A stretch of 64,000 bases of DNA from Bradyrhizobium frederickii (lineage in GTDB: Bacteria; Pseudomonadota; Alphaproteobacteria; Rhizobiales; Xanthobacteraceae), in contig NZ_SPQS01000001.1 of the NCBI RefSeq assembly GCF_004570865.1, positions 248,001 to 312,000 of the forward strand, written 5' to 3'. The translations under genes were made by a program, and so were the position numbers. Positions 14,901 through 24,427 of the stretch are shown piece after piece. The notes below the pieces were generated by a model. It worked only from the letters and a program-made list of their open reading frames with translations. It had not been told where the DNA came from and did no database searches. The stretch's first letter is position 1. The number at the start of each line of letters is the position of its first letter.

Positions 14901-17744
14901 TCAGGCGCGCAATTGCGCCGTCAGCTCGCGGGCCATGCGCATGTCGGAGATATCGGATCCTCCGGCGAAGGATCCGGTGACGTTCTTCAGAACCGCCAGG
15001 GCGTCCGCGCGCTGGCCTGCGTCGACCAAGAGCCGCGCGAGACTGGTTGCGCAGCGCAGCTGCCAGAAGCGCGCGCCCTGCCGGAGAGCAATGTCGATTC
15101 CCTCGCGAAAGCGCGCTTCGGCGTCCCCCGAGTGCCGCGCGGCTCTGAGCATCAATTCTCCCTTGATGCGGATCAGCTCTGGCAGATACCAGAGTTCCTG
15201 CCGCTCGTTGCAGCGGGCGAGGACGTCCTCGATCATTTCGAGGCCACGGTCAATCTGGCCGGCCTCCAGGAAACATGCGGCGAGCTCGCCGAGCAGCGGG
15301 AGAAAGCGCGGCAGGAAGCGCGCGTCGCCGGCGCGATTGAGCTCGTCGCGCAGCAGCGGCAGGCCTGTCGCGACGTCGCCGCGCCTGGCCATGACTGCGG
15401 CGTTGAAGGCGCGTGCCCACAGGCCCCAGAGCCGGATCGCGTGGCGTTCGGTGTGCTCGAGCAGCTCGGTGCCGTGGCGCTCCGCGGCATCGAAATCGCC
15501 GGACCAGAACGCGATCGGGCAGGCGGCCTGCCCCAGCACGCTACAGAAGGTCAGCGCATGGCCGTTGGCTCGGCCTTGCTCGATGTTGTCGGCGGCGAGC
15601 GCCCGGGCCTGATCGGCGAAGCCCTGCAGCCACAGGATGCGGGCCCGGAAATATTGCGTCGAAATCCGGAGGTCGAGCGGGAAGATCTTCGGCTTGGCGA
15701 CCAGCACATGCAGCGAGGCGTTGACCCGGTCGATGCGCTGGCGCGCCTCGTTCTGGTCTCCCAGATAATGCAGCGCGACGGCCGTCAGGCGGTCGCCGAG
15801 CATGAGATCGGTGTTGTCGGGTGAGTGCGCGGCAGCGTTCGCGAAGCGGTCGGCGAGCGCCCGTGCCTTGCCGAATTGCCCGTTGTTGAACTGGTCGATG
15901 CACAGGCCCCAGAGCGCGCGCAGGCGGAAATCCTGGTCGTCGAGGCGCTCGGCGAGCTCGAGCGTCGTCTCGAGGATCGCCCGCGCCTCGCGCGCGCGGC
16001 CCTCGCCATACATCAGCGACCAGCCGAGTGCCGACAGCAGCTGCATGCGGACGTGGTCGTCGCCGCGGTCCTCGCCGAGCGCCGCCAGTGCCGTTCTGCA
16101 GCGCTCGCGGCATTCGGCAAACAGCGAAAGGCGCACCCACAGGGTCACTGCGGTCGCCGTCAGCGCGATACCGAGCCTCGCATCGCCGTCGGGCGCGAAG
16201 GCCCAGTCCAGCGCCGCGCGCACATTGTCCAGCTCGCCGCCATAGCTGCTCAGCCATTCCGGAAGCGGCGTCGAATTGTCGGCCTCCGCGCGCTCGAAGA
16301 AGTCGCAAAAATGCTCGGCATGGCGCCGTGCGAATTGCCTGACTTCGCCGAGCTCGCTGAGCTCGCCGAGCGCGTAGGTGCGCGTGGTGTCGAGCAGGCG
16401 GTAATGCAGCGTCCGCGAGCCCGATGGCGAGATCAGCGATTTGGTGATCAGGCTGTCGATCGCCTCCAGCGTCTCCGAGGTGCTGAGACCGTCGCCCGAC
16501 GCGACGGCGGCGGCGGCCTCCGGCGCGAACGGGCCGGCGAACACCGACAATCGCCGCAAGGCGGCGCTTTCCGCCGGCGGCAGCAGGTCGTAGCTCCAGT
16601 CGAGCGCGGCGGCGAGCGTCTGGTGCCGCGGCACGGCCGTTCGCCGCCCGCGCCATTGCAGCGAAAAGCGGCTGTCGAGCAGGGTGGCCGTGCCGGCGAT
16701 GCCATAGGCGTTGACGCGGCCGGCCGCGAGCTCGATCGCCAATGCGATGCCGTCGAGGCGCCGGCAGATGTTGGCGACGAGCGGCGCCTCTTCGGCGCTG
16801 AGCTGGAACGGTCCCGAGCTCTGCGCGATGCGCTCGACGAAGAGCTGGGCGGCGGGATAGGCCAGGACCTCGGCGACGTCGAGGTGCTCGCGCTCGGGCG
16901 GACAATCCAGCGGAAACAGCCGGAAAATCCGCTCGCCTTCGCTGCGGAACGACTCGCGGCTGGTTGCGAGAGCGCGAAGCTGCGGTGCCTCGCGCACGAT
17001 TCGCTCCACGATCGGAGCCAACGTGTCCAGCACATGCTCGCAACTGTCGAAGATCAGCAGGGCAGGTCCGGTCTTCAGAAATGTCAGGATGGCCGGCGTC
17101 GGATCCTCCGCGCTGACGGCCAGTCCGAGGACGGAGGCGATGGTGGTCGTGACATGGCCGGCGTCGCGCAGCGGACCGAAATCGACGAAGAAGACGCGGC
17201 CGCCGAAATCCGCCGAGCGGCGATGCCCGACCGCGACGGCGACGGCGGTCTTGCCGATGCCGCCCGGGCCGACCACGGTCATGAAGCGATGGAGCGTCAG
17301 GCCGTTCGAAATCTTCTCGATGACCTCCTCGCGTCCGATCATCTTCGCAAGCTGAGCGGGCAGCGAGCGGGGAGGAGTGATTTCGGCGGAGGCCGGCGCC
17401 GCCGGCGGTGCCGCTTCAGCGAGCGGAGCGGCGAAGCAATAGCCACGGCCCGGCACGTTGAGGACATAGCGGGCCGACTTGCCGGTATCGCCGAGCACCT
17501 TGCGCAACGCTGCGACATGAAAGCGCAGGCTGCCCTCGTCGACATTCACGTCGGCCCAGATGCGCTTGACCAGCTCTCTCTTGTCGACGACCTCCCCCGG
17601 GCGCCCGGCAAGCAGGATGAGAATATCCAGCGCGCGGCCGCCGACATGCAGCGGCTCCCCATCTCTCTCCAGGAGCCGGGACTTTGGAAACAGCCTAAAT
17701 GGCCCGAATGAAATGACCGAGTCTTGATTGTTATGAGCTGGCAC
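14901..17744 (-). CDS. Winged-helix / AAA-type ATPase transcriptional regulator, 947 aa
   Basis: The N-terminal 105 residues form an OmpR-type winged helix (SFGPFRLFPKSRLLERDGEP; the GSLRFHVAALRKVLGD recognition helix; VLNVPGRGYCF). They are followed by an NB-ARC/STAND-type ATPase with Walker A VGPGGIGKTAVA at about 158-170 and a LLIFDSCEHVLD Walker B. The C-terminal half is a helical, TPR-like repeat region. This is the CadC-like DNA-binding plus signalling-ATPase architecture, with no receiver domain. The inducer and targets are unknown. It may control the adjacent MFS gene or the msrA side, but no operator was identified. Confidence 0.82.
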   Translation of the reverse strand: MPAHNNQDSVISFGPFRLFPKSRLLERDGEPLHVGGRALDILILLAGRPGEVVDKRELVKRIWADVNVDEGSLRFHVAALRKVLGDTGKSARYVLNVPGRGYCFAAPLAEAAPPAAPASAEITPPRSLPAQLAKMIGREEVIEKISNGLTLHRFMTVVGPGGIGKTAVAVAVGHRRSADFGGRVFFVDFGPLRDAGHVTTTIASVLGLAVSAEDPTPAILTFLKTGPALLIFDSCEHVLDTLAPIVERIVREAPQLRALATSRESFRSEGERIFRLFPLDCPPEREHLDVAEVLAYPAAQLFVERIAQSSGPFQLSAEEAPLVANICRRLDGIALAIELAAGRVNAYGIAGTATLLDSRFSLQWRGRRTAVPRHQTLAAALDWSYDLLPPAESAALRRLSVFAGPFAPEAAAAVASGDGLSTSETLEAIDSLITKSLISPSGSRTLHYRLLDTTRTYALGELSELGEVRQFARRHAEHFCDFFERAEADNSTPLPEWLSSYGGELDNVRAALDWAFAPDGDARLGIALTATAVTLWVRLSLFAECRERCRTALAALGEDRGDDHVRMQLLSALGWSLMYGEGRAREARAILETTLELAERLDDQDFRLRALWGLCIDQFNNGQFGKARALADRFANAAAHSPDNTDLMLGDRLTAVALHYLGDQNEARQRIDRVNASLHVLVAKPKIFPLDLRISTQYFRARILWLQGFADQARALAADNIEQGRANGHALTFCSVLGQAACPIAFWSGDFDAAERHGTELLEHTERHAIRLWGLWARAFNAAVMARRGDVATGLPLLRDELNRAGDARFLPRFLPLLGELAACFLEAGQIDRGLEMIEDVLARCNERQELWYLPELIRIKGELMLRAARHSGDAEARFREGIDIALRQGARFWQLRCATSLARLLVDAGQRADALAVLKNVTGSFAGGSDISDMRMARELTAQLRA

Positions 17745-17899
17745 GTGCCATTGCCCCCCGCGACGGGGTCAAAAGGTATTTTGTTCTGGTCTAGCAGAAC
17801 GAGGCGACCAGTAAACTGGCCGAAAGGCGCATGGCTGACAGACCTGCGTGGATGGCTTGGGTCGCCCGGCAAGCAAAATAACGCCTGAGACGGAAAGGG

Positions 17900-19054
17900 T
17901 TAGGCCGCCATGGTCCGAGACGCATGCTTCGTGACGATGCCCGCCGACAGCGTGACGAGGCCCATCAGCGCAGCCAGCAACCAGAATGCCAGCGGCAATC
18001 CGCCTAGCTGTGCGACGAAGCCGACGCCGGCAGGGCCGATCAGGATTCCTGCATAGCCCGCGGTCGTGATCGCCGCGACCGCGAGGCCCGTCGGCATCAC
18101 CGTTTGCCGAGCGGCGCGGCGGAAGAGCACCGGCACGAGGTTCGAGGCGCCGAGCCCGATCAGCAGGAATCCGCCGATGGCGACCGCCGCAACCGGCGCC
18201 GTCAGCAGGACCACAAAACCCGCGATCGCGATCAGGCTGCCCCACAGCAATGTCGCGCGGTCTCCGATGCGCGCAACGACGGCATCGCCGCCGAGCCGCC
18301 CCGCCGTCATCGCGATCGAGAACACGATGTAGCCGGCTCCGCCCTGTGCCTCGGTGACGAGCCCGGCGCCGATCACGAGCAGCGCGCCCCAATCGAGCAT
18401 CGCGCCCTCGACCAGGAAGGTGATGGCGCCGAGCAGCGCGAGCAGCAGCACCGATCCGTGCGGCAGCACGAACAGCGGGCCCTCCTGCACCTGCACGGAG
18501 CGGAGCAGGCGCGGCGAGGTCACGGCCATCGTGATCAGCATCAACACGGAGCAGATCAGCGTGCAGGCGAGCGGGCCGAATTGCAGCGAGAGCAGCCCCG
18601 TCATCAGCGCGGATCCGGCAAAGCCCCCGATGCTGAACAGCGCGTGGAAGCCGGACATCAGCGGGCGTTTTGCGGCGCGCTCCACCTCCACGGCATGGAT
18701 GTTCATGGCGACGTCGATCGAGCCCAGCGCGGCGCCGAACGCGAACAGGACCAGCGCCAGCGTCGCGGGCGAGCTTGCGACCGCGAGCAGGGGCAGGACC
18801 AGCGCCAGACCGAACCCGCCCGCAATGATGATCGGCTTGCTGCCGTAGCGCGCGCTTATGACTCCGGTCAGCAGCATCGCGACGACGGAGCCGATGCCGA
18901 GGCTGAGCAGGAGCAGTCCGAGCACGCCGTCATCGACGCCGAGCCGCGTCTTCGCGAACGGCACCAGCGGCGCCCAGCACGCGATGCCGAAGCCCGCAAC
19001 GAGGAAGGCAAGCCGGGTCGCCAGGCGTGTCGCCGGCCGGTCGGCAGAAGACAA
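17900..19054 (-). CDS. MFS transporter
   Basis: This ~384-residue protein has about twelve hydrophobic segments with the MFS loop signature VISARYGSKPIIIAGG between segments 2 and 3, and resembles sugar/drug exporters of the YbjJ/YfcJ type. The TTG at 19054 (MSSADRPATR...) is chosen because a GGAG site lies eight bases upstream; it avoids overlap with the histidine-kinase gene. The longest open frame would start at 19216 and overlap that gene by 104 bases. Same-strand position after the kinase suggests it may be co-transcribed. The substrate is unknown. Confidence 0.78.
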   Translation of the reverse strand: MSSADRPATRLATRLAFLVAGFGIACWAPLVPFAKTRLGVDDGVLGLLLLSLGIGSVVAMLLTGVISARYGSKPIIIAGGFGLALVLPLLAVASSPATLALVLFAFGAALGSIDVAMNIHAVEVERAAKRPLMSGFHALFSIGGFAGSALMTGLLSLQFGPLACTLICSVLMLITMAVTSPRLLRSVQVQEGPLFVLPHGSVLLLALLGAITFLVEGAMLDWGALLVIGAGLVTEAQGGAGYIVFSIAMTAGRLGGDAVVARIGDRATLLWGSLIAIAGFVVLLTAPVAAVAIGGFLLIGLGASNLVPVLFRRAARQTVMPTGLAVAAITTAGYAGILIGPAGVGFVAQLGGLPLAFWLLAALMGLVTLSAGIVTKHASRTMAA

Positions 19055-19112
19055 TGGAATCTCCGGGAAAGCGGGGGCAGGGCGGCCGACAGACCCGACA
19101 AATGCCGCAGCT

Positions 19113-20444
19113 TTATGGCCGAGGCGCTGGCGAATTGTCGCCGGCACCCCGCGCAAGCCGCAAGCGGACGCGCAGTCCCCTTGGCGCGTTGTCGAGCAGC
19201 TCGAGTGTTCCCTCATGCGCGGTCACGATCGCCTGCGCGATCGAGAGGCCGAGGCCAAATCCCGCCGTCTCGTCCATGGTGCGGGCTTCCTCTCCGCGCA
19301 CGAAGGGTTCCAGCATCATTGCCTTCCGTTCGTCGGGAATGCCGGGCCCGTCGTCGGAGACGTCGATGACGAGCCGCTCCTCGACCGTCACCAGCGCGAC
19401 GTCGATCTTGGTTCCGAAGCGCGTCGCGTTCTCGACGAGGTTGGTGACCGCGCGGATGATCTCGTCGGGCCGCAGCACGAAGGCGGCCCTGTCTGGGCCG
19501 GAATAGGTCACGGCAAATCCGGAATCCGAAAACTGCTCGCAAACCATTTGAAGCAGCGCCGCGACGTCCACCAGCGTAGGCTTGGCCTGGCTTTCGCTGC
19601 GCAGGAGCGACAGCACCGATTCCAGCATCGACTGCATCTGGTCGAGGTCGCGCACGGTCTGGGCGCGTTGGGCCGGATCCTCGATATATTCCGAACGCAG
19701 CCGCAGACGCGTGATCGGCGTGCGCAGATCGTGGCTGATGGCCGCCAGCATGCGGGTTCTGTCGTTCATCAGCGTGGTGATGCGATCGCGCATCCGGTTG
19801 AGCGCTCGCGCTGCGGACTTGATCTCCTCCGGCCCGTTTTCGGGCAGCGGCGCGGAGGACCGGCTCAGGCTGAAGTCCTCCGCCGCGCGCGCGAAGGCCG
19901 ACAGGGGCGAGGAGAGCGCGCGGCCGGCCCAGACGCCCATCAGCGTGAGGCTCGCCACCAGGAACAGCAGCGTCGAGGTCCAGAGGCCGCTGACGAAGGC
20001 CGGCATCCTGGGCGATCCGATCACGGCTTCGAGCACGTCGTCGCCCGGAAGGTGGAACCAGAGGCGCTCGTCCTCCGCGCCGCTGCCGCGAATGAACTCG
20101 GCCCTGACCCCGAGCGCGGAAGGGACGCTCAAGGATGTTCGCGCCGGCTGCGGCGTGGTCGAGACCGCGGCGCCGTCTCGCAATTGGAGCTTGAGCGGTG
20201 GAAAGGTGCGGCTGACGCTGTCGAGGACGAGCGCGCGCTCGTCCTTCGGCGTGTTGGCGATGATCCGCACGATCAGCTCGATCTGCTCCAGCGACGCGTC
20301 CGCCAGCAGCTTCGGCTGGTTGAGGAGAAAATACCCGGCGATCAGGACATGGATCAGGATCAGCGATCCCAGGATCAAGGCGGCGATCTGGCCGCTGATC
20401 CGCCTGAAGCTGAAGAGCGCGACGATATCGGCGGCGCGGCTCAT
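19113..20444 (-). CDS. Sensor histidine kinase (EnvZ-like)
   Basis: This 443-residue inner-membrane kinase has a first membrane helix around residues 18-42 (IAALILGSLILIHVLIAGYF), a periplasmic domain of about 130 residues, and a second helix near 160 (LWTSTLLFLVASLTLMGVWAG). A HAMP linker follows, then the phospho-acceptor motif AAISHDLRTPITRLRLR and an ATPase domain with DDGPGIP and GFGLGLSIA boxes. Its start overlaps the response-regulator stop (ATGA at 20441). It probably senses a substrate or envelope cue for the macAB efflux operon just upstream. Confidence 0.92.
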   Translation of the reverse strand: MSRAADIVALFSFRRISGQIAALILGSLILIHVLIAGYFLLNQPKLLADASLEQIELIVRIIANTPKDERALVLDSVSRTFPPLKLQLRDGAAVSTTPQPARTSLSVPSALGVRAEFIRGSGAEDERLWFHLPGDDVLEAVIGSPRMPAFVSGLWTSTLLFLVASLTLMGVWAGRALSSPLSAFARAAEDFSLSRSSAPLPENGPEEIKSAARALNRMRDRITTLMNDRTRMLAAISHDLRTPITRLRLRSEYIEDPAQRAQTVRDLDQMQSMLESVLSLLRSESQAKPTLVDVAALLQMVCEQFSDSGFAVTYSGPDRAAFVLRPDEIIRAVTNLVENATRFGTKIDVALVTVEERLVIDVSDDGPGIPDERKAMMLEPFVRGEEARTMDETAGFGLGLSIAQAIVTAHEGTLELLDNAPRGLRVRLRLARGAGDNSPAPRP

Positions 20445-21226
20445 GCTTCCTCCACCACCGGCGTGAAGACGTAGCCGCCGATGCGGACGGTCTTGATCAC
20501 GGATGTGCCTTCGGTACGGTCGAGCTTGCGGCGCAGCCGGCTGACCAGCACGTCGATGCTGCGGCCGAAGCCTCCGCCGGGACGACCGCGCGTCATGCTC
20601 AGCAGGTTGTCGCGGGTGAGAACGCGTCCTGCCCGCTCGCAGAAGGCCTGCAGCAGATCGAACTCGGCGCTGGTCAGCGGCACCTGCGCGTCTTGCGGGT
20701 CGCGCAACTCGCGCAAGCGAAGATCGATGGTCCAGCCCTGGAATGTGAGACGCGCTGGGGCGGAGCCGGCGCCGAGGCCGCTCGATCGCCGGCGCAGCAC
20801 CGCATTGATCCTGGCGAGAAGCTCGCGCGGGTTGAACGGCTTTGCCAGATAATCGTCGGCGCCCATCTCGAGGCCGAGGATGCGGTCGAGATCCTCGCCC
20901 TTCGCGGTGAGAATGATGACCGGCGTCGTGGAGTCCATCCGCAGGCGACGACAGAGGCTCAGGCCGTCCTCCCCCGGCAACATCAGGTCGAGGATGATCA
21001 GGTCGACCCGGTCGTGGGAGAGATGGCGGTCCATCTCCTTGCCGTTCGCGACCGCGTCGACCGAGAAGCTGTGATCGCGCAGATAGCGCGTGATGAGGTC
21101 GCGGGTCGGCTTGTCGTCTTCGACGATCAGGATGTTCGGGCTGCCGTTGGTCATGGTCGGATTCGCATCGGGGCCGGTCGTTGGTCGATTTGCGGACGAA
21201 TGTGGCGTCCGAAGCACTGCGGTCAT
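20441..21226 (-). CDS. OmpR-family response regulator
   Basis: The receiver domain has the acidic pair in VEDD, the phospho-acceptor aspartate in IILDLMLPGEDG, and the conserved lysine in LAKPFNPREL. A winged-helix effector follows (LTSAEFDLLQAFCERAGRVLTRDNLL; RSIDVLVSRLRRKLD). The ATG at 21226 is preferred because AGGA lies seven bases before it and it begins 14 bases after the macB stop. An alternative ATG at 21154, without a ribosome site, would give the standard 237-residue length. It is co-translated with the kinase. Confidence 0.9.
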   Translation of the reverse strand: MTAVLRTPHSSANRPTTGPDANPTMTNGSPNILIVEDDKPTRDLITRYLRDHSFSVDAVANGKEMDRHLSHDRVDLIILDLMLPGEDGLSLCRRLRMDSTTPVIILTAKGEDLDRILGLEMGADDYLAKPFNPRELLARINAVLRRRSSGLGAGSAPARLTFQGWTIDLRLRELRDPQDAQVPLTSAEFDLLQAFCERAGRVLTRDNLLSMTRGRPGGGFGRSIDVLVSRLRRKLDRTEGTSVIKTVRIGGYVFTPVVEEA

Positions 21227-21240
21227 GGGCAATCCTAGGG

Positions 21241-23202
21241 TCAGTCGCGGCTCAGCGCCACCACGGGGTCGAGGAAGGCGGCGCGGCGGGCCGGGAAGAA
21301 GCCGAAGGCGACCCCGATCCCGGTCGAGGTCAGGAACGCCGCGCCGATCGAGAACGTCGAATAGCTGACCTCGAAGCCGGGCACGGCTAGGTTGATGGCA
21401 AGGCCGAGCAGCATCGCGACGAGAATGCCGGCGATGCCGCCGATCGACGAAATCAGGGTCGCCTCCACCAGGAATTGCTGGAGGATGTCGCTGCGCCTGG
21501 CGCCGACCGCCATGCGCACGCCGATCTCGCTGATCCGTTCCGACACGGAGACCAGCATGATGTTCATGACGCCAATGCCGCCGACGACCAGCGAGATCAC
21601 CGCGATCGCCGCCACCAGGAACGCCAGCGTCTGCGTCGTGCTGGTGATAGTGCGGCGGATATCGTCGGTGTTGAGGATGACGAAATCCCGGGTGTTGTGC
21701 CGCAGCGTCAGCATCGTCGTCACCGCGTCCTGCGCCAGATTGGTCGAGATATCGTCGCTGATCCGCAGCAGGATGCTGCGCAGCGAATGATCGCCCGTGA
21801 ACTGGGCCTGCACGGTGGTGTAGGGTAGGTAGACCGACAGGTTCTGGTTCGATCCGAACCCACCCTGCTGCTGGGCAATCACGCCGACGATGCGGCACGG
21901 CACCTTGCCGAGCCAGATCACGCGGCCGATCCCCGAGGTCTGGTCGTCGGCGAAGAACGTCTTGCGGGTATTGTCGTCGATGACGACCTGCCGCTCGATG
22001 TTGCGGATCGCGTCGGTGTCGAACAGGCGGCCCTTCGCGAGCTTGGCCCCCTTGACCTGGAAATAGCTCTCGCCGACGCCGTTCACCAGCACGTTGGACT
22101 CGTTGCCGCGATACCGCACCGTGGTGCTGGTCGAGACCGTCGGGGTGACCCCTGCAATGAAGTCCTGCCGGTCGAGGGCGCGGGCGTCGTCGAGCACCAG
22201 CGTCTTGATCTTGCCGGCGCGCGCGTCGCCGAAATCCTTGCCTGGAAACACCTCGATCGTGTTGGTGCCGAGGCTCGAAATGTCGGACAGCACCTTGCGC
22301 TGGGACGCATTGCCGAGCGCCACCACGGACGACACCGCGGCGATGCCGATGATGATGCCGAGCATGGTGAGGAAGGCGCGCAGCCGGTGCGCGGCCATCG
22401 CCACCAGCGCCATCCGCGAGGCCTCGCGCAGGCGCCGCAAGGCGCCGGACCAGCCGGGGACGTTGTCCCACGGCATCCGGGAGACGGCGACAGGCCGCTC
22501 CGGAGTGTCGGTCGTCTCGGTGCGGCGATCGGAGACGATCTTGCCGTCCCGCAGCTCGATGATGCGCTCGGCCCGTGCGGCGACGTCGGCATCGTGGGTG
22601 ACGATGATGATGGTCCGGCCCTCGCGATGCAGCTCCTTCAGGATCTTCAGGACCTCCTCGCCGCTGCGCCGGTCGAGCGCGCCGGTGGGCTCGTCCGCCA
22701 GGATGACCTCGGCGCCGTTGATCAGCGCACGCGCGATCGAGACCCGTTGCTGCTGGCCGCCCGAGAGCTGGTTCGGGCGATGGCCGCGCCGGTCGCTGAC
22801 GCCGAGTCTTGCGAGAAGCTGCTCGGCGCGCGCGCGGCGCTCGCGGGCCTTCATCCCGGCATAGATCGCGGGGATCTCGACATTCTCGCCGGCCGAGAGG
22901 TCGCCGAGGAGATGATAGCGCTGGAAGATGAAGCCGAAATGTTCGCGGCGCAGCGCCGCCAGCGCGTCGGCGTCGAGCTCGGAGACGTTCTGGCCGGCGA
23001 CGCGATAGGTGCCGGATGTCGGGCGGTCGAGGCAGCCGAGGATATTGAGCAGCGTCGATTTGCCAGATCCGGACGAGCCGATGATCGCCACCATCTCGCC
23101 GGGCTGGATGCTCAGCGAGACATCGTCGAGCGCGACCACGCTGACGTCGCCGGCCGCGAACTCCCGCCGAACGGTCTCGAGTGCGATGATCGGATCGGCC
23201 AT
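21241..23202 (-). CDS. macB: MacB-type ABC efflux transporter (ATPase-permease fusion)
   Basis: The 653-residue protein combines an N-terminal ATPase (Walker A IGSSGSGKSTLLN, signature LSGGQQQRVSIARAL, ADEPTGALD) with a C-terminal membrane domain. The latter has one helix near residue 280, a large periplasmic domain and three C-terminal helices. This is the MacB layout. It works with periplasmic adaptor MacA and an outer-membrane channel to extrude macrolides, peptides or siderophore-like compounds. Its start codon lies one base past the macA stop, so the genes form an operon: outer membrane factor, macA, macB, regulator, kinase. Confidence 0.92.
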   Translation of the reverse strand: MADPIIALETVRREFAAGDVSVVALDDVSLSIQPGEMVAIIGSSGSGKSTLLNILGCLDRPTSGTYRVAGQNVSELDADALAALRREHFGFIFQRYHLLGDLSAGENVEIPAIYAGMKARERRARAEQLLARLGVSDRRGHRPNQLSGGQQQRVSIARALINGAEVILADEPTGALDRRSGEEVLKILKELHREGRTIIIVTHDADVAARAERIIELRDGKIVSDRRTETTDTPERPVAVSRMPWDNVPGWSGALRRLREASRMALVAMAAHRLRAFLTMLGIIIGIAAVSSVVALGNASQRKVLSDISSLGTNTIEVFPGKDFGDARAGKIKTLVLDDARALDRQDFIAGVTPTVSTSTTVRYRGNESNVLVNGVGESYFQVKGAKLAKGRLFDTDAIRNIERQVVIDDNTRKTFFADDQTSGIGRVIWLGKVPCRIVGVIAQQQGGFGSNQNLSVYLPYTTVQAQFTGDHSLRSILLRISDDISTNLAQDAVTTMLTLRHNTRDFVILNTDDIRRTITSTTQTLAFLVAAIAVISLVVGGIGVMNIMLVSVSERISEIGVRMAVGARRSDILQQFLVEATLISSIGGIAGILVAMLLGLAINLAVPGFEVSYSTFSIGAAFLTSTGIGVAFGFFPARRAAFLDPVVALSRD

Positions 23203-23203
23203 G

Positions 23204-24427
23204 TCAGAGGCCTCCGGGCGGGCCGCCCTGCATGCCGCGCGATGTGGTCTGCTCGCCGGCCTCGCCGGTAACGACCCGCTCGCCCTCGTCAAGACCGGAC
23301 CTGATCTCGACGATCGTGCGATCGTTGAGGCCGGTCTTGACCTCGCGCTCACTGACCTCGCCGGATGCGCTGAGGGTGCGGACGGTGCTGCGGCCATCCG
23401 ATTTGCGCATGACGGCGAGAGCGGGAACCACCTTCACGCGCTTCGCTTCGCCCGTGACGATGTGAACCTCGGCTGTCATGTAGGTCCGCAGCGAAAGCTG
23501 CTTGTTCGGGACGTTGAAGACGCCGATGTAATAGATCGCCGTGCTGGTCGAGCTTGACGAGCTCGTGCTCGAACTGGTGGTGGTCGAGGAGAAGCTGGCG
23601 TCGCTCTTGATCGATTCGGGTGCCGGCTCGATCTGCTCCAGCCGCGCTTCATAGCGATGGTCCTGGTCGCCGAGGATGGTGAAGTACAGCGATTGCCCCG
23701 GCTTGACCTTGACGATGTCGGCCTCGGAGATCTCCGCCCGTACCGTCATGGTCTCGAGCTGGCCGAGCACGACGATGGTCGGCGCCGACTGCACCGCGTT
23801 GACCGTCTGTCCCTCCTGCACCACGGTGGCGAGCACGGTGCCGTCGATCGGCGCGGTGATGCGGGTATATTCGAGGTTCACGCGCGCGGTCTCGACGCTG
23901 GCTTCCGCCCCCATGATCAAGGCTTCGAGGGCGGCGATCTGGGCGCGGGTCTGCCGCACGGTCGAATCCGCGCTGTCGAAATCGCTGCGCGAGGTGGCGC
24001 GTTGCGCCAGTGTCGCCTGCTGGCGCGCGAGGTTCGCCTCGGCCAGGACCAGCGCGGCCTCCTTCTCGAGCTTCTGCGCACGGTAGTTCTTCAGCGACGC
24101 CTCGGAGCTGCGCAGATCGTTCTGCTTGGTGACGGGGTCGATCTGGGCGATGACGTCGCCGGCCTTCACCGTATCGCCGACGCGGACGTTGAGGGCGGTG
24201 ATCCGGCCCGACACCTGTGCGCCGACCGCGGTCAGTCGCGCCGGCTTCAGCGTGCCGCTGGCGAGCACCTCCTCGCGCAGATCGCTGACGGTGACCTGCG
24301 CGGTGATGTAGGACTGCGCCTTGCTCGACGTTCCCGGAAAGCGCGTGGCCGCGACCACGCCGGTGGCCACGACGGCAACGATCGCCGCGGCGATCTTCAG
24401 GCGTTTGGCGGTGATGATCTCGGTCAC
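23204..24427 (-). CDS. macA: MacA-type periplasmic adaptor (HlyD family)
   Basis: This 407-residue adaptor has an N-terminal membrane anchor (AAAIVAVVATGVVAATRF), a lipoyl/barrel-sandwich hybrid (GRITALNVRVGDTVKAGDVIAQID), an alpha-hairpin coiled coil (residues ~105-180) and a C-terminal MPR domain. The GTG at 24427 overlaps the preceding stop (GTGA), so translation is coupled. An unusual Ser/Thr run (residues 280-296) interrupts the beta-barrel region before AIYYIGVF. The end is Gly/Pro-rich. The protein should bridge MacB and the outer-membrane channel. Confidence 0.9.
   Translation of the reverse strand: MTEIITAKRLKIAAAIVAVVATGVVAATRFPGTSSKAQSYITAQVTVSDLREEVLASGTLKPARLTAVGAQVSGRITALNVRVGDTVKAGDVIAQIDPVTKQNDLRSSEASLKNYRAQKLEKEAALVLAEANLARQQATLAQRATSRSDFDSADSTVRQTRAQIAALEALIMGAEASVETARVNLEYTRITAPIDGTVLATVVQEGQTVNAVQSAPTIVVLGQLETMTVRAEISEADIVKVKPGQSLYFTILGDQDHRYEARLEQIEPAPESIKSDASFSSTTTSSSTSSSSSTSTAIYYIGVFNVPNKQLSLRTYMTAEVHIVTGEAKRVKVVPALAVMRKSDGRSTVRTLSASGEVSEREVKTGLNDRTIVEIRSGLDEGERVVTGEAGEQTTSRGMQGGPPGGL

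Noticed and set aside
15825-17711. 628-codon open frame on the plus strand opposite the large regulator
   Set aside because: Exact antisense of a gene with clear domains, and no ribosome site. Typical shadow in high-GC DNA.
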